From assembly GCA_022837595.1 (NCBI GenBank), contig JALHFX010000012.1, positions 1-64,000 on the forward strand: a stretch of DNA of 64,000 nt. The letters run 5' to 3'. The first letter of the stretch is position 1. Every line of letters begins with the position of its first letter. A program made the translations under genes and the position numbers. This document shows positions 54,701-64,000 of this stretch, one piece after another. Source of the DNA: Propionibacterium sp. (GTDB lineage: Bacteria; Actinomycetota; Actinomycetes; Propionibacteriales; Propionibacteriaceae). Below the pieces are notes generated by a model. It made no database searches and was not told where the DNA came from. It saw only the letters and a program-made list of their open reading frames with translations.

Positions 54701-55026
54701 TCCAGCACCCCTGATTCAAAGAGCGCCACCGCAGTGTTCAACGCGGTTTGGCCACCTAACGTGGCCAGTAACGCGTCCGGCTGCTCGACCGCGATGATCT
54801 TCTCCACATATTCGGGAGTGATCGGCTCCAAATAGGTGGCGTCCGCGAATTCAGGATCGGTCATGATCGTCGCGGGGTTCGAGTTGACCAGGATCACCCG
54901 GTAGCCCTCGTCACGCAGCACGCGACAGGCCTGAGTGCCCGAGTAATCGAATTCCGCTGCCTGGCCGATGACGATCGGGCCGGATCCGATCACCATGATC
55001 GACTTGATATCAGAGCGCCGAGGCAT
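51703..55026 (-). CDS. carB: Carbamoyl-phosphate synthase, large subunit
   Basis: 1107 residues: two ATP-grasp halves (residues about 1-540 and 550-935) and a C-terminal MGS-like allosteric domain. [24 protein letters not shown] and [22 protein letters not shown] open the two halves. It uses glutamine-derived ammonia, bicarbonate and two ATP to make carbamoyl phosphate for pyrimidines and arginine. ATG overlaps the carA stop by one base (TGATG). Confidence 0.97.
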   Translation of the reverse strand: MPRRSDIKSIMVIGSGPIVIGQAAEFDYSGTQACRVLRDEGYRVILVNSNPATIMTDPEFADATYLEPITPEYVEKIIAVEQPDALLATLGGQTALNTAVALFESGVLERHGVELIGASVEAIKRGENREEFKHVIENLPDFAGGKAEVAKSRICHTMDEIRTAAEELGLPVVLRPSYTMGGVGSGIAHDQAELEQMGRIGLDASPVTEVLVEESVLGWKEFELELMRDCSDNVVVVCSIENVDPMGVHTGDSITVAPAMTLTDREYQHMRDVGIAIIRAVGVDTGGCNIQFAINPDDGRMIVIEMNPRVSRSSALASKATGFPIAKIAAKVAIGYTLDEIPNDITSQTPASFEPTLDYVVVKVPRFAFEKFPNADVTLTTHMKSVGEAMSIGRNFTEALGKALRSLEDSDAPFDFSREPGDIAELVTAAAEPRGDRIQDVFQALRAGASVEQLYQATRIDPWFLDQLELIHQVSEQIRSAEELSADLLRLGKRHGLSDDQLAQLRGTSPELIHELRRILGVLPVYKTVDTCAAEFSARTTYHYSSYDEESELEPRTRPAVLILGSGPNRIGQGIEFDYSCVHAAMVLSANGYDSIMVNCNPETVSTDYDTSDRLYFEPLTFEDVMEVYHAELKLGPVAGVIVQLGGQTPLKLARRLEQAGVKIVGTSPSAIDLAEERGAFGKVLADAKLPSPKHGMASSFDQASQIATEIGYPVLVRPSYVLGGRGMEIVYNEDLLRTYIDNSTLISAETPVLVDRFLDDAIELDVDALYDGHDLYLGGVMEHIEEAGIHSGDSACSLPPSTLGGAVIDRIRISTEAIAKGVGVQGLINIQYALAGDALYVLEANPRASRTVPFVSKATDTPLAKAATLIMLGTTIADLRSSGMLRETGDGADTWSGMPIAIKEAVLPFNRFRTAEGVTVDSLLGPEMRSTGEVMGLSSNFGMAFAKSQAAAYGQLPTTGTVFISVANRDKRNIIFPVKRLADMGFTILATAGTASMLALHGVKATPIRKFSQGAGPNGEPTIVDLIRGGNVDLVFNTPSGETDGGSPRRDGYAIRTAAVLHEVPSITTVQGLEAAVQGIEAVRNGTIRVHSLQDWAKQIQQTRKH

Positions 55027-56162
55027 CAGAGAACGCCCTTCCTGTTGGCCGACATCAGGTCGGCGAAGCGATCGAAAAGGTACTCCGCATCGTGTGGACC
55101 CGCTGCGGCCTCAGGGTGGTATTGCACGGAGAAAGCGACAGATCTGCCGTCTCGAGTCAGCTCTAGGCCTTCGACGACATCGTCGTTGAGGCAGATGTGA
55201 CTCACATGCACGGTGCCGAAGTCGGTTTCTTTGAGCTCATTGTGGGCGATGTCGACCGCGAAACCGTGATTATGGGAGGTGATATCAATGCGATTCGTTG
55301 CCCGATCCAGCACCGGTTGGTTGATACCGCGATGGCCGTATCGCAGTTTAAAAGTGTCGAACCCCAGTGCTCTGCCGAGCACCTGATGGCCCAGGCAGAT
55401 ACCGAAAAGCGGTAAACCGGCACGCAACGACGCCTGCGTCAACTCAACAGCATGGTTCGCGGTGGCTGGGTCGCCGGGCCCGTTGCTGATGAAGACACCA
55501 TCGGGGTTGAGGGCCACCAGTTCCTCGAAGCTGACCGAGGCGGGCAACACGTGCACCTCAATGCCACGCTCCGATAATTCTTGGGGTGTCGTGGCCTTGA
55601 TACCAAGATCCAAGGCCGCAACGGTGAACTGCTTTTCACCGGTGGCCGGCACCAGATAGCGTTGCGGGGTCGTGACCTGAGCGATCAGATCAGCGCCCAC
55701 CATGCTCGGTTGCCGGAGCACCTTCGCTTGGAGCGCATCGATATCGGTGGAGACCGAACTGATGCCTACCCGCATCGAACCTTCTTCGCGCAGATGACGG
55801 GTCAGTGCCCGGGTATCGATGCCCGAGATACCGACGATCTCTTGGGCCACCAACTCGGCGTCCAGCGAGCGGGTCGAGCGCCAATTACTCGGACGAGGCG
55901 ATGGATCACGGACGACATATCCTGCCACCCAGATGCGATTCGACTCGTCGTCCTCGTCATTCCAACCGGTATTACCGATATGCGGCGCGGTGGCGATGAC
56001 CACCTGACCGAAATAGCTGGGATCGGTCAGGGTCTCCTGGTAGCCCGACATCCCGGTCGCGAAGACCGCTTCACCGAAGGTTTCGCCGACAGCCCCGAAA
56101 GCCTGTCCGCGGAAGGCTCGTCCGTCTTCTAGCACCAGGATGGCAGGATTACTGCTGGTCAT
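55026..56162 (-). CDS. carA: Carbamoyl-phosphate synthase, small (glutaminase) subunit
   Basis: 378 residues. The N-terminal CPSase domain is followed by a class I glutamine amidotransferase with [16 protein letters not shown] (catalytic Cys) and [12 protein letters not shown] (catalytic His and Glu). It supplies ammonia to CarB. The start overlaps the nusB end by 14 nt. The pyrR-pyrB-pyrC genes that usually precede it are absent. Confidence 0.96.
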   Translation of the reverse strand: MTSSNPAILVLEDGRAFRGQAFGAVGETFGEAVFATGMSGYQETLTDPSYFGQVVIATAPHIGNTGWNDEDDESNRIWVAGYVVRDPSPRPSNWRSTRSLDAELVAQEIVGISGIDTRALTRHLREEGSMRVGISSVSTDIDALQAKVLRQPSMVGADLIAQVTTPQRYLVPATGEKQFTVAALDLGIKATTPQELSERGIEVHVLPASVSFEELVALNPDGVFISNGPGDPATANHAVELTQASLRAGLPLFGICLGHQVLGRALGFDTFKLRYGHRGINQPVLDRATNRIDITSHNHGFAVDIAHNELKETDFGTVHVSHICLNDDVVEGLELTRDGRSVAFSVQYHPEAAAGPHDAEYLFDRFADLMSANRKGVL

Positions 56163-56676
56163 GGCCTTTCCTCCCCGGGCGGGTCTGCGCGGCCCTACCC
56201 AACAATCCGTTCAGGAACGTCACCGAGTCGTCGGTGGATAGTCCATCGGCTAGTTCCAGCGCTTCGCTGATGGCTGGGCGGACATCGATATCGGTGAAAT
56301 CGAGTTCGTAGATAGCTATCCGGGCAAGACAGCGGTCAATGCGGGGCATCCGTTCGATCGGCCATTGGCTGGCGGCCAAAGAGCTGATCCGCCGATCGAT
56401 CTCCTCTGAATTATCGCGAACCCCGAGGACGATCTCGCGGGTGAACTCGCGCACACTAGCCTCGGGGTCGTCCAGCCGTTGAGCCAGCGAGACGAAGGGA
56501 TCGCGGTTGAGCAGATCAGCCTCGAAGAGGATATCGAGAGCTGCCTTGCGTGCCTTGGTACGGGTCGAATAGTGGGCATCCGCCATATCGACGGAAGAGA
56601 CCTTGATCGCCCCGGGGACCGGTGGGTGTTCTCCGGCTGCCAGCGGGAGCGGCTGCTCGTCGGAGGGGTGCGTCAT
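56149..56676 (-). CDS. nusB: Transcription antitermination factor NusB
   Basis: 175 residues. The helical core begins at about 35 with STRTKARKAALDILFEADLL and ends with IAIYELDFTDIDVRPAISEALELAD and STDDSVTFLNGLLG. It binds boxA RNA with NusE in rRNA antitermination. It carries an extra N-terminal stretch of about 35 residues before the core; a later start is possible. The ATG shares a base with the efp stop. Confidence 0.92.
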   Translation of the reverse strand: MTHPSDEQPLPLAAGEHPPVPGAIKVSSVDMADAHYSTRTKARKAALDILFEADLLNRDPFVSLAQRLDDPEASVREFTREIVLGVRDNSEEIDRRISSLAASQWPIERMPRIDRCLARIAIYELDFTDIDVRPAISEALELADGLSTDDSVTFLNGLLGRAAQTRPGRKGHDQQ

Positions 56677-57239
56677 CAGGAGTTGACGCGACCGAGGTAT
56701 TCGCCGGATTCCGTGGAGACCTTCACCTTTTCACCGGTGGTGATGAACAGCGGCACCTGAATCTGTTTGCCGGTTTCCACGGTGGCGGGCTTGGTGCCAC
56801 CGGAGGAGCGGTCGCCTTGTAAACCCGGCTCGGTATAGGTGATCTCAAGCTCGACGCTGGCGGGTAGATCGATGTAGAGCGGATTACCCTCGTGGGTAGC
56901 GACGGTAATCGTCATGCCTTCGAGGAGGTAGTCTTTGGCGTCGCCGAAAGTTTCCGGCGGAATGGTCAGCTGATCGTAGGTATTCATGTCCATGACCACA
57001 TAACCGCTGCCGTCCTCGTAGAGGTACTGCATATCGGATCGATCAACCTGCGCCATCTCGATCTTCGTGTCGGCCGGGAAGGTGCGGTCAACGGTCTTGC
57101 CATTCACGACGTTCTTGATCTTGGTACGCACCACGGTGTTGCCTTTGCCGGGTTTGTGATGCTGAAACCACAAGACTTGCCAGAGCTGGCCGTCCAGGTC
57201 CAGTACGGTGCCGTTCTTGATGTCGTTGGTGGTAGCCAC
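56676..57239 (-). CDS. efp: Translation elongation factor P
   Basis: 187 residues. [33 protein letters not shown] is the N-terminal KOW-like domain with the tip lysine in KPGKGN, followed by two OB domains ([20 protein letters not shown] at the end). It rescues ribosomes stalled at polyproline. GGAAAGG lies before the GTG at 57239, which decides the start over an earlier one 31 codons up. Confidence 0.95.
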   Translation of the reverse strand: MATTNDIKNGTVLDLDGQLWQVLWFQHHKPGKGNTVVRTKIKNVVNGKTVDRTFPADTKIEMAQVDRSDMQYLYEDGSGYVVMDMNTYDQLTIPPETFGDAKDYLLEGMTITVATHEGNPLYIDLPASVELEITYTEPGLQGDRSSGGTKPATVETGKQIQVPLFITTGEKVKVSTESGEYLGRVNS

Positions 57240-57319
57240 GCTTGCCTTTCCGATCTGGGCGTTCGCGATCCGCCGGGAGTTCCCGGCGCAAAGATATGGC
57301 GGTCGACCCGCAATCGTCC

Positions 57320-57325
57320 ATTCTA
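57320..57325 (-). promoter_or_regulatory. Candidate -10 element (TAGAAT) of efp-nusB-car operon
   Basis: TAGAAT on the minus strand, 80 nt before the efp GTG, matches TATAAT at five positions. No clear -35. The gap between paiB and efp (about 155 nt) is the largest in this block, supporting a promoter here. Confidence 0.4.
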
Positions 57326-57394
57326 GCGGCACCCACCGAACGGCGGCGAATTACGACTCACAGCTGCCTGGCAATTCTGCCATCGCGGTTGAGC

Positions 57395-58081
57395 TCAACC
57401 CTGGGGCTTCTGGCGGCGGATGCCAAGCTCGCGAGCCTGACGGACGCGTTCTTCGCGTGCGGCGATATACGGCAATGCCAGGCGCCGCATGACTTCAGCC
57501 GTTTCTGGTGAATGCCCGCTGGCAGCCAACTGAGTAGCCATCGCCTCCAGATCAGACGAGGACTTGTTCTGGCTCAGCTTCGCTTTGCCGATCACATCAT
57601 CGATGATGAACTCGATACCCACGATGGCCGGCAGCATCCGCTCGATGGCCTCCAGCGGCCCGTTCTCCAGCCGCCAGTTCGGTTCATGGCGTGACGTCAG
57701 ATCGTAGAGCGACTGCAGCTTCCAAGCATCGTCGTGGTGGGTGACCAATCTGCCGACCAGATGGACGACCAGATAGTTCCACGTCGGTACGGTCGGGATC
57801 CGCGACGGACCATGGCTTGGCGGCACGACCTCGGGGCTGATATAAGCATCGGGACCATGCACGACCATCATCGCGGGACCTTCATCGTGCCACTGCAGGT
57901 TGGTCCTGGCCATGTGAGTGGTCAGTCTTCGCGGGCCGCCATCTTCGTCGAGGAGCACGAAGGGCAGCATCGTGACATCCAATCCCCGCTCGCCGTGGGT
58001 AACGAGATCTCCAACCCCGCGAACGTCGGCCTGCCGCAACGCCTCATCGGATGGCATTGAGAATTGTTCTGCCACATACAT
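57395..58081 (-). CDS. PaiB-family FMN-binding negative transcriptional regulator
   Basis: 228 residues. The split-barrel segments MLPFVLLDEDGGPRRLTTHMARTNLQW, VVHGPDAYISP and VPTWNYLVVHLVGRL, and the C-terminal IVGIEFIIDDVIGKAKLSQNKS are characteristic of PaiB, here joined to a helical tail. In Bacillus, PaiB affects sporulation and protease expression; biochemically these bind FMN or heme. It sits between aroB and efp, where many actinobacteria carry pepQ, so its presence here is unusual. GGAGGA lies 12 nt before the ATG. Confidence 0.85.
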   Translation of the reverse strand: MYVAEQFSMPSDEALRQADVRGVGDLVTHGERGLDVTMLPFVLLDEDGGPRRLTTHMARTNLQWHDEGPAMMVVHGPDAYISPEVVPPSHGPSRIPTVPTWNYLVVHLVGRLVTHHDDAWKLQSLYDLTSRHEPNWRLENGPLEAIERMLPAIVGIEFIIDDVIGKAKLSQNKSSSDLEAMATQLAASGHSPETAEVMRRLALPYIAAREERVRQARELGIRRQKPQG

Positions 58082-58166
58082 CGTCTTGGTTCATCCTCCG
58101 TCACGAGATCACAAAAAGGGGACCCTACGAATCTGCCCAGGACAGTCAGCGTTGGCGCTTGCGCAA

Positions 58167-59255
58167 TCAGTCGCGGCCCAGTTGCGCGTAGCATTCTTCG
58201 AGCACGCGCTCGCTGGGGGCCACGATCATTGCCGGGTCCCCCAGATTGCGCAACCCGACGAACCGCAACGCCTGACCCCGGGTCTTCTTGTCGCGGGCCA
58301 TCAGCTCACGGAGTTCACCAAACGGCGCGCGTCGATAGCTGGTCGGTAAACCGAGGGCTGCGAGGAGCTCATAATGGGTGGCGACGGCTTCGTCCGAGAG
58401 CCCGAGCAGTCGGCGGGAGAGGTGAGCGGCGAAGATCATACCCAGCGCGACAGCCTCGCCGTGCCTGAGCTCGTAGTGCTCCCAGGATTCGATCGCGTGC
58501 CCGAGGGTGTGGCCATAATTGAGCACTTCGCGTCCGATGGCGGCTCCTACCGATGTGGTTTCGCGCAGATCTTTCGAGACCACATCCGCCTTGAACTGTA
58601 CGGCGCGGCGAATCAGCTCCGCGTGACGGGCGCTCGCGACGTCCAGTGACCCGCTCGCAGATTCGGCGATCAGCGCACGGATCCGCTCATCTGTGATGAA
58701 ACCGGCCTTGATCACCTCGGCCAGCCCCGACCGGATCTCGCGTGCCGGCAGAGTCGCCAGCAGGCTGAGATCAGCAATGACGCCATTCGGCTCATGGAAG
58801 GCACCGACCAGGTTCTTGCCTTCGGGTAGATCGATTCCGGTTTTACCGCCGACCGAAGCATCGACCATCGCGAGCACTGTGGTGGGCACGCTGAGGTAGC
58901 TGACGCCACGCAGCCAACTCGCCGCGACGAAGCCCGCCAGATCGGTGGTGGCTCCCCCACCAACCCCGATGATCAGATCGGAGCGCGTGAAACCGGCTGA
59001 GGCGAGCGTGCTCCAACAGCTCGCCAAGATCTGCGGCGTCTTGGCTGCTTCGCCTTCGGGCACACCGATAGAAAGCACCGAGACGGTGGCGGAACCGACG
59101 AGTCGAGCCACCTCCAGTGCTACCTCGACCAACGGCTCAGCGTAGATAACGGCCACTCGGCTGGAGTCAGCGATCAACGCCGGCAGTTTTTCGAGCGCTC
59201 CGTTATCGATCTCGACGCAATACGGATGTTCGGTGGCGAAACGTACGGTGCTCAT
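58167..59255 (-). CDS. aroB: 3-Dehydroquinate synthase
   Basis: 362 residues. NAD-binding VIGVGGGATTDLAGFVAASWLRG and zinc/substrate-binding segments (GLAEVIKAGFI, EVLNYGHTLGHAIE, RHGEAVALGM) are all present. It converts DAHP to 3-dehydroquinate. The ATG overlaps the aroK stop by 4 nt; the aroC-aroK-aroB string is translationally coupled. Confidence 0.95.
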   Translation of the reverse strand: MSTVRFATEHPYCVEIDNGALEKLPALIADSSRVAVIYAEPLVEVALEVARLVGSATVSVLSIGVPEGEAAKTPQILASCWSTLASAGFTRSDLIIGVGGGATTDLAGFVAASWLRGVSYLSVPTTVLAMVDASVGGKTGIDLPEGKNLVGAFHEPNGVIADLSLLATLPAREIRSGLAEVIKAGFITDERIRALIAESASGSLDVASARHAELIRRAVQFKADVVSKDLRETTSVGAAIGREVLNYGHTLGHAIESWEHYELRHGEAVALGMIFAAHLSRRLLGLSDEAVATHYELLAALGLPTSYRRAPFGELRELMARDKKTRGQALRFVGLRNLGDPAMIVAPSERVLEECYAQLGRD

Positions 59256-59770
59256 GACGGCTCCTGGATGGCGAGTAGACCGATGATCTCGTCAACGATC
59301 CCGGTGGGGCTTCGTCCAGCCGTGTCGACGGCAACGGTCGCTACCTGCTGGTAGAGAGGGGCACGCTGGGCGGCCAGCCGGGTCCAGTTGCCGGCGACGT
59401 CCCCGTTGAGCAGCGGACGAGTAGTCGAGGCGCCCACCCGGCGGACAGCCTCTTGGGCAGTCGTGCGTAGCCAGATCACCTGGTGAGCCTCGAGCGCTGA
59501 ACGTAATGCGGCATTCGTGACCGCTCCCCCACCGAGCGCGACCACTCCGCCTGCTGAAAGCGCTGCCAGGGTGGCGTCCAACTCGAGGCGGCGGAAGCCC
59601 GGTTCGCCGAGTTCGGCGAAAATCTCGGTAATTGCGCGGCCCTGCTCGGCTTCGATGACCTCGTCCACATCGCAGAAGCCGATCCCGAGCCTCGTGGCCA
59701 GCGCAGCCCCGACCGTCGACTTACCGACTGCGGGCGGTCCGACCAAGACGATGACAGGATACTCAGACAT
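59252..59770 (-). CDS. aroK: Shikimate kinase
   Basis: 172 residues. Walker [25 protein letters not shown] (shikimate-binding Asp) and [10 protein letters not shown] are clear. It phosphorylates shikimate. ATG 59770 overlaps the aroC stop by 8 nt; the open frame upstream is a shadow of aroC. Confidence 0.95.
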   Translation of the reverse strand: MSEYPVIVLVGPPAVGKSTVGAALATRLGIGFCDVDEVIEAEQGRAITEIFAELGEPGFRRLELDATLAALSAGGVVALGGGAVTNAALRSALEAHQVIWLRTTAQEAVRRVGASTTRPLLNGDVAGNWTRLAAQRAPLYQQVATVAVDTAGRSPTGIVDEIIGLLAIQEPS

Positions 59771-60959
59771 GAATCGACAGCCCGCGTTCTGCAACCTGTC
59801 GCAGATAGCCCTGGTGATTGCGACGGGTCTCGCCCAACGAGTCTCCGCCGAACTTTTCGAGGCAGCATTCCGCCAGGACCAATGCCACCATTGCTTCAGC
59901 GACCACGCCTGCGGCCGGTACCGCACAGACGTCGGAGCGTTGATGATCGGCCACAGCTGCACTACCGGTGCTGACATCGATAGTCCGCAACGCCCGGGGC
60001 ACGGTGGCGATCGGCTTCATCGCAGCCCGCACCCTGACGAGCTCACCGGTGGACATGCCGCCTTCGGTGCCACCAGAACGCTGCGAGAGCCGCTCGATTC
60101 CGGTGCCGCCAGGGGCAATCTCGTCGTGGGCTTGGCTGCCGCGAACCCGGGCAAGCTCGAATCCGTCCCCCATCTCCACACCCTTGATCGCCTGGATGCC
60201 CATCAGAGCAGCAGCCAACTTGGCGTCCAACCGGCGGTCGCCTTGAATATGGCTGCCCAAACCGGGCGGGCAGCCCCAGGCAATGACCTCGACAACTCCA
60301 CCTAGAGTGTCGCCGGCCTTCTGGCAGGCAGCGATCTCGGCTTGCATCGCAGCGCTGGCCTCTGGATCGAGGCAACGCACCGGATCGGCATCGATCGCGG
60401 GCAGATCGGCCATCGTCGGAAACGTGCGACTCATAGCACGAACACCGCCGATTTCGACCACATGACTCAACACTGTGATGCCGTAAGCCTGAGCAAGGAA
60501 ATTCTGCGCGACCCGGCCCATGGTGACTCGAGCTGCGGTTTCCCGTGCACTCGCACGTTCGAGAACGGGCCGTGATTCGGTGAAGTCGTATTTCTGCATG
60601 CCCGCCAGATCCGCATGTCCTGGACGCGGACGAGTGAGCGGCGCGTTGCGAGCTAATTCGGCAAGTAATGCGGGATCGATTGGATCCGAGGCCATGACTT
60701 GCTCCCACTTCGGCCATTCCGTGTTACCGACCATGATCGCGATCGGAGAGCCGAGTGTCTTACCGTGCCGCACCCCGGCCAGGATCGTCACTTCGTCCGC
60801 CTCGAACTTCATGCGGGCACCGCGCCCAGCACCGAGTCGTCGCCTCGCCAGGGCCTGCGAAATGTCGTCAGATGTCACACTGACCCCGGCGGGTAAACCC
60901 TCCAGTGTCGCAACGAGAGCACGTCCATGTGATTCACCGGCAGTCAGGTATCGAAGCAT
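59763..60959 (-). CDS. aroC: Chorismate synthase
   Basis: 398 residues. [46 protein letters not shown] and [14 protein letters not shown] are the family segments that bind FMN and EPSP. It forms chorismate, which feeds tyrA elsewhere in the window. A 99-nt gap with a hairpin separates it from mltG; aroE, common here in relatives, is missing. Confidence 0.96.
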   Translation of the reverse strand: MLRYLTAGESHGRALVATLEGLPAGVSVTSDDISQALARRRLGAGRGARMKFEADEVTILAGVRHGKTLGSPIAIMVGNTEWPKWEQVMASDPIDPALLAELARNAPLTRPRPGHADLAGMQKYDFTESRPVLERASARETAARVTMGRVAQNFLAQAYGITVLSHVVEIGGVRAMSRTFPTMADLPAIDADPVRCLDPEASAAMQAEIAACQKAGDTLGGVVEVIAWGCPPGLGSHIQGDRRLDAKLAAALMGIQAIKGVEMGDGFELARVRGSQAHDEIAPGGTGIERLSQRSGGTEGGMSTGELVRVRAAMKPIATVPRALRTIDVSTGSAAVADHQRSDVCAVPAAGVVAEAMVALVLAECCLEKFGGDSLGETRRNHQGYLRQVAERGLSIHV

Positions 60960-61020
60960 GTGCTCAAGTATCCCAGATCGGCAAGTACGTTCGGCGCGCT
61001 CGCCACCATGGTCTGTGAGG

Positions 61021-61042
61021 CTCGGGGTGATCCCGACCCGAG
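61021..61042 (-). terminator. Hairpin between mltG and aroC
   Basis: CTCGGGGT and ACCCGAG pair around a short loop, 17 nt past the mltG stop. No U tract follows. It may separate the mltG and aro transcripts. Confidence 0.3.
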
Positions 61043-61058
61043 TCCACGGTCGCCTTGC

Positions 61059-62213
61059 TCATCCGCAGCGGTCGGAGTTCGCGCGGCACCATGATTGGAA
61101 TTCGGCCACGTTTTCTTCGTGCCCAGCACCGTCCGAGGCGAATTTCGTCTCACCGGAATCCGGGTTGACCGCGACGAAATAGAGATAGTCACCGCGGGTC
61201 GGATTGACCGCCGCGTTGAGCGAATTCGTACCTGGGTTCGAGATCGGGCCGGGGGGTAGCCCTTTATGCACATAGGTGTTGTAGGGCGAAGGATTCGCGC
61301 GTTCTTCGTCCGTGGTGGTGATCGTGCCGGGCGAGTTCACCGCATAGATGACCGTAGAGTCGAGCTGCAACGGCATCCCGTCGGCCAAGCGGTTGTAGAG
61401 CACTTGGGCGATGTCCGGGCCGTAGGCAGGATCTCGGGTCTCCTTTTCGATGATCGAGGCGACGATCAGCGCGTCGTAGGGGTCTACTCCCAACGCCTCC
61501 GCCTTGTTCACAAAGTCGATCTGATCGGCGACTGTGTTGAACTGTGACGTCATCTCCGAAAGTGCCTCGGCAGCGCTCGGCTGGGTATCGAAGACATATG
61601 TTTCGGGGAAGAGGAAACCTTCGGCCTTGCCGTTGGACCATTCCGGAAGCTTCAGCTGGGAAGGATCATCGAGGACTGCCTGGAAGTCTTGAGTCGAAAT
61701 GCCCAGTTGTTCGCTGAGCCTTTTGATCAGAGCAGAATCGCGTAAGCCTTCGGGGATGGTAATTTGCATACTCTGCATATTTCCGCGATCCATCAGCGCC
61801 CGCACAGCGTCAACAGCCTGCATCTGGGTCTTCAGCTGATAGGTGCCCGGCTGGATGCCCGATGAACCCGCGGTATTCCCTGCGGCCTTGACGAAAGCTC
61901 TGTTAGATGCCACCACATCGGCCTGCACCAAGATATCGGCCATTTCGGTCAGCGTGGCACCGGCAGGGATAGTCACCGTGACATCCTGCTCACCGGGACC
62001 CGGATAGTCGCTCGCCTGCAAGAATCCCTGATAAGTGTCCTTGACTTTCGAGTAGACGAAAAAGCCACCACCGATCAGGACCGCTAGTGAGATGCTGATT
62101 GCCAGCAGGTTCTTCCACCATGACCCACGATGTCTCGTGGAAAGCTGGTCGATATCGAGGTCGACCTCGTCGAAATCGTCGCCGGCGTCGTCGGTATCGA
62201 GGAATCGGTTCAT
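61059..62213 (-). CDS. mltG: Endolytic murein transglycosylase MltG (YceG)
   Basis: 384 residues. An acidic cytoplasmic tail (about 1-30), one membrane helix (about 36-55), a LysM-like region, then the catalytic domain with the essential Glu in ASIIEKETRDPAYGPDIAQVLYNRL and the GLPPGPISNPG segment. It cuts nascent glycan strands and limits their length at the outer face of the membrane. Starts 8 nt after yqgF. Confidence 0.94.
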   Translation of the reverse strand: MNRFLDTDDAGDDFDEVDLDIDQLSTRHRGSWWKNLLAISISLAVLIGGGFFVYSKVKDTYQGFLQASDYPGPGEQDVTVTIPAGATLTEMADILVQADVVASNRAFVKAAGNTAGSSGIQPGTYQLKTQMQAVDAVRALMDRGNMQSMQITIPEGLRDSALIKRLSEQLGISTQDFQAVLDDPSQLKLPEWSNGKAEGFLFPETYVFDTQPSAAEALSEMTSQFNTVADQIDFVNKAEALGVDPYDALIVASIIEKETRDPAYGPDIAQVLYNRLADGMPLQLDSTVIYAVNSPGTITTTDEERANPSPYNTYVHKGLPPGPISNPGTNSLNAAVNPTRGDYLYFVAVNPDSGETKFASDGAGHEENVAEFQSWCRANSDRCG

Positions 62214-62221
62214 GGTTATGA

Positions 62222-62689
62222 CTAACCTTCCTGGTGCCAGGCGCGTCCGGCCGGCCGGCCGGTGCGTTTCTCGAATTCGAGTGCTTGCTCGAGGATATCG
62301 ACGGCCGCAGCTTGATCGATAATGCGGCGCTGTCGTCGTGCGCTCTTTCCCGTTGCTTTCAGCTTACGGGCGGCGCTGGCGGTACTCAGCCGCTCATCAA
62401 CGACGCGCAGCGGCAATCCCAGCTCGGCATGGAGATGGTCGGCAACCTCTGCCATTTGCTGCACCGCTGGGCCTTCTCGTCCGACGAGGTTCACCGGCCA
62501 GCCGAGTAGCACTTCGATCGGCTCGTACTCGGCGCAGAGTTGCGCCAATCGTTTGGCGGTAGCCGGGCCAGTGGGCACGGTCTCAACCGGGTAGGCGAGC
62601 AGACCGTCGGCGTCGCATGCCGCAACGCCGACTCTCGCTTTGCCCCAATCAATGGCTAGACGGATTCCCCGCCGGAACTCAACGCCCAA
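62222..62689 (-). CDS. yqgF: Holliday-junction-resolvase-like protein YqgF/RuvX
   Basis: About 155 residues. LAIDWGKARVGVA opens the RNase H-like fold, IEVLLGWPVNLVGREGPAVQ and VVDERLSTASA follow, and the IDQAAAVDIL end carries the last acidic residue. Members process pre-16S rRNA in E. coli. TTG 62689 is chosen because GGAG lies 8 nt upstream; it overlaps the alaS end by 11 nt. The longer open frame upstream is a shadow of alaS. Confidence 0.9.
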   Translation of the reverse strand: MGVEFRRGIRLAIDWGKARVGVAACDADGLLAYPVETVPTGPATAKRLAQLCAEYEPIEVLLGWPVNLVGREGPAVQQMAEVADHLHAELGLPLRVVDERLSTASAARKLKATGKSARRQRRIIDQAAAVDILEQALEFEKRTGRPAGRAWHQEG

Positions 62690-64000
62690 GGACCGTCTCC
62701 ACCTGATGGCGGGCTGCTTCGATTGCTTGCGGAGCCGCGTCCGGATGTGATCCGCCTCCCTGGGCGAAATCATCCTTGCCACCGCCCTTGCCACCGAGTT
62801 CGGTCGCGGCCTGCCGCACGATCTCGCCGGCCTTGAGTCCCAGATCGCGGGCGCGACCGTTGACCGTGACCACGACCGACAGCTTGGGGCTTGTGGTGAT
62901 CAGCATCACTACAGCAGGACGAGAACCGAACTTGTCGCGGATCTGGGCGGCCAAAGAACGCAAATCCCCTGCTTCAACGCCGTCAAGTATCGAGGAAGCG
63001 AAGAAGACGCCTTCGATGTCATGGGCCTTCCCGACGATCCCAGCGACCTGGGCTTGTAGCTGCGTCATCCGCAGTTCGGCAATCGTCTTCTGCGCGGCTT
63101 TCAGCTCAGCGGCCATCGCCTGGACGCGATCACCGAGCTGATCCGGCTGTACCCGCAGAGTCTGGCTGAGCTCGTTCAGCAACGCGCGCTCAGCAGCCAT
63201 GTGTGCGAATGCATCGGTGCTCACCAAGGCCTCGACTCGTCTGGCACCCGAACCGACCGACTGCTCGCCCAGGAGGCTCAGCAGACCGATCTGGCTCGAA
63301 TGCTGCACATGAGTGCCTCCGCACAGTTCCCGGCTCCACGGCCCGCCCATCTCGACCACCCGCACGATCGGCGGGTATTTCTCGCCGAACATCGCCATAG
63401 CACCGAGCGCCTTGGCCTCTTCGAGCTTCATCTGGGTGGCGGTGATCTCGAGATCGTCGCGGATCGCGATATTACAGCGTTCTTCGATCTCGGTGCGCAC
63501 TTCGGGGCTCAGCCCTTTGGTCGACGAATAGTCGAAACGCAGGTACCCAGGTTTGTTGAACGAACCGGCCTGGGTCGCACCTGAGCCCACGATCTCGCGT
63601 AGTGCCGCATGCAGCACGTGAGTGGCTGTGTGCGCTTGGCAGGCGCCACGGCGATTGAAGCCGTCGACCACCGCCGTCACAGCATCGCCGATCGCCAGTT
63701 CGTTGGGCACTTCAACCTTATGGACGATCAACCCAGGTACCGGACGCTGCACGTCAAGAACATTGAGATCGCCGGCCGACGTGCGTAAAACGCCCTTGTC
63801 GGAGGCCTGCCCCCCGGCCTCGGCGTAGAACGGGGTCTCAGCGAGCACGACTTCGACGGTGCTGCCCGGTGGCGCCCACGAAACCGACTCGCCGTCGGCG
63901 ATGAGGCCACGAACCTTGGTCTCGACACTCAGATCGGTATACCCGAGGAAGGGTGTCTCACCTTCGGCGCGCAGCACCTGGTAGGCCTCGGTATGCACCG
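62679..64000 (-). CDS. alaS: Alanyl-tRNA synthetase, C-terminal part (cut by window edge)
   Basis: About 440 residues are seen; the catalytic N-terminal half lies beyond the window. The editing domain is present, with HTATH and RELCGGTHVQ supplying the zinc ligands, followed by the dimerisation coiled coil and the C-Ala domain with GGKGGGKDDFAQGGG. It charges tRNA-Ala and clears mischarged Ser/Gly. First gene of the conserved alaS-yqgF-mltG string. Confidence 0.95.
   Translation of the reverse strand, partial: VHTEAYQVLRAEGETPFLGYTDLSVETKVRGLIADGESVSWAPPGSTVEVVLAETPFYAEAGGQASDKGVLRTSAGDLNVLDVQRPVPGLIVHKVEVPNELAIGDAVTAVVDGFNRRGACQAHTATHVLHAALREIVGSGATQAGSFNKPGYLRFDYSSTKGLSPEVRTEIEERCNIAIRDDLEITATQMKLEEAKALGAMAMFGEKYPPIVRVVEMGGPWSRELCGGTHVQHSSQIGLLSLLGEQSVGSGARRVEALVSTDAFAHMAAERALLNELSQTLRVQPDQLGDRVQAMAAELKAAQKTIAELRMTQLQAQVAGIVGKAHDIEGVFFASSILDGVEAGDLRSLAAQIRDKFGSRPAVVMLITTSPKLSVVVTVNGRARDLGLKAGEIVRQAATELGGKGGGKDDFAQGGGSHPDAAPQAIEAARHQVETVLGR

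Noticed and set aside
57240..57332. Extended N-terminus of EF-P
   Set aside because: EF-P homology starts at [10 protein letters not shown], with GGAAAGG just upstream of GTG 57239.

Overview
The window is a 64 kb piece of a high-GC Gram-positive (actinobacterial) chromosome. The evidence is a 20S proteasome pair (prcB-prcA), an actinobacterial integration host factor (mIHF), a PAC2-family protein, a PriA without helicase motifs, many GTG/TTG starts, and the conserved actinobacterial order alaS-yqgF-mltG-aroC-aroK-aroB-efp-nusB-carAB-pyrD-pyrF-mihF-gmk-rpoZ-metK-priA-fmt-rsmB-rpe. The LssY_C protein and general gene style suggest Propionibacteriaceae or a relative, but that rank is inference. 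No rRNA, CRISPR array, phage module or complete insertion sequence was seen; there is one tRNA gene, tRNA-Pro(GGG).

Positions 1-25 kb are accessory in character. They hold two MFS transporters, a frame-disrupted MATE exporter, an L,D-transpeptidase, a tandem universal stress protein and a PPK2 kinase. Next come a three-gene unit (alpha/beta hydrolase, condensation-like acyltransferase, DUF6320 zinc-ribbon membrane protein), an aminotransferase, a HAD phosphatase, cardiolipin synthase, a BCCT osmolyte transporter and a ClC chloride transporter. The stretch ends with two overlapping YhgE/Pip membrane proteins, tRNA-Pro and a PadR/HAAS pair.

Positions 25-42 kb hold murI, der, cmk and tyrA, then prcA-prcB, an exported polysaccharide deacetylase with a small exported partner, trmI, a HAD phosphatase, an S49 peptidase (sppA), metH, PAC2, a damaged LssY_C gene and a membrane protein. 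In most actinobacteria mpa, dop and pup lie between trmI and prcB, and pafA after prcA. Here all four are absent, the gap is filled by opposite-strand cell-envelope genes, and tyrA directly follows prcA. Positions 42-64 kb are a nearly unbroken minus-strand housekeeping block covering translation, pyrimidine and shikimate synthesis, S-adenosylmethionine and nucleotide metabolism. Relative to the usual order it lacks pyrR-pyrB-pyrC before carA, coaBC between rpoZ and metK, and aroE before aroC.

A recurring feature is a TANNNT (or close) -10 hexamer 6-9 nt before a start codon, which predicts leaderless mRNAs (padR, PAC2, LssY_C, fmt, rpe, metH, ppk2, L,D-transpeptidase, prcB, mihF). In two cases (hydrolase and sppA) the leaderless start opens a 12-13 codon ORF whose TGA overlaps the ATG of the main gene. 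A third, Shine-Dalgarno-led leader ORF of 15 codons precedes the BCCT transporter. Two genes (MATE and LssY_C) appear to carry short deletions with a frameshift.
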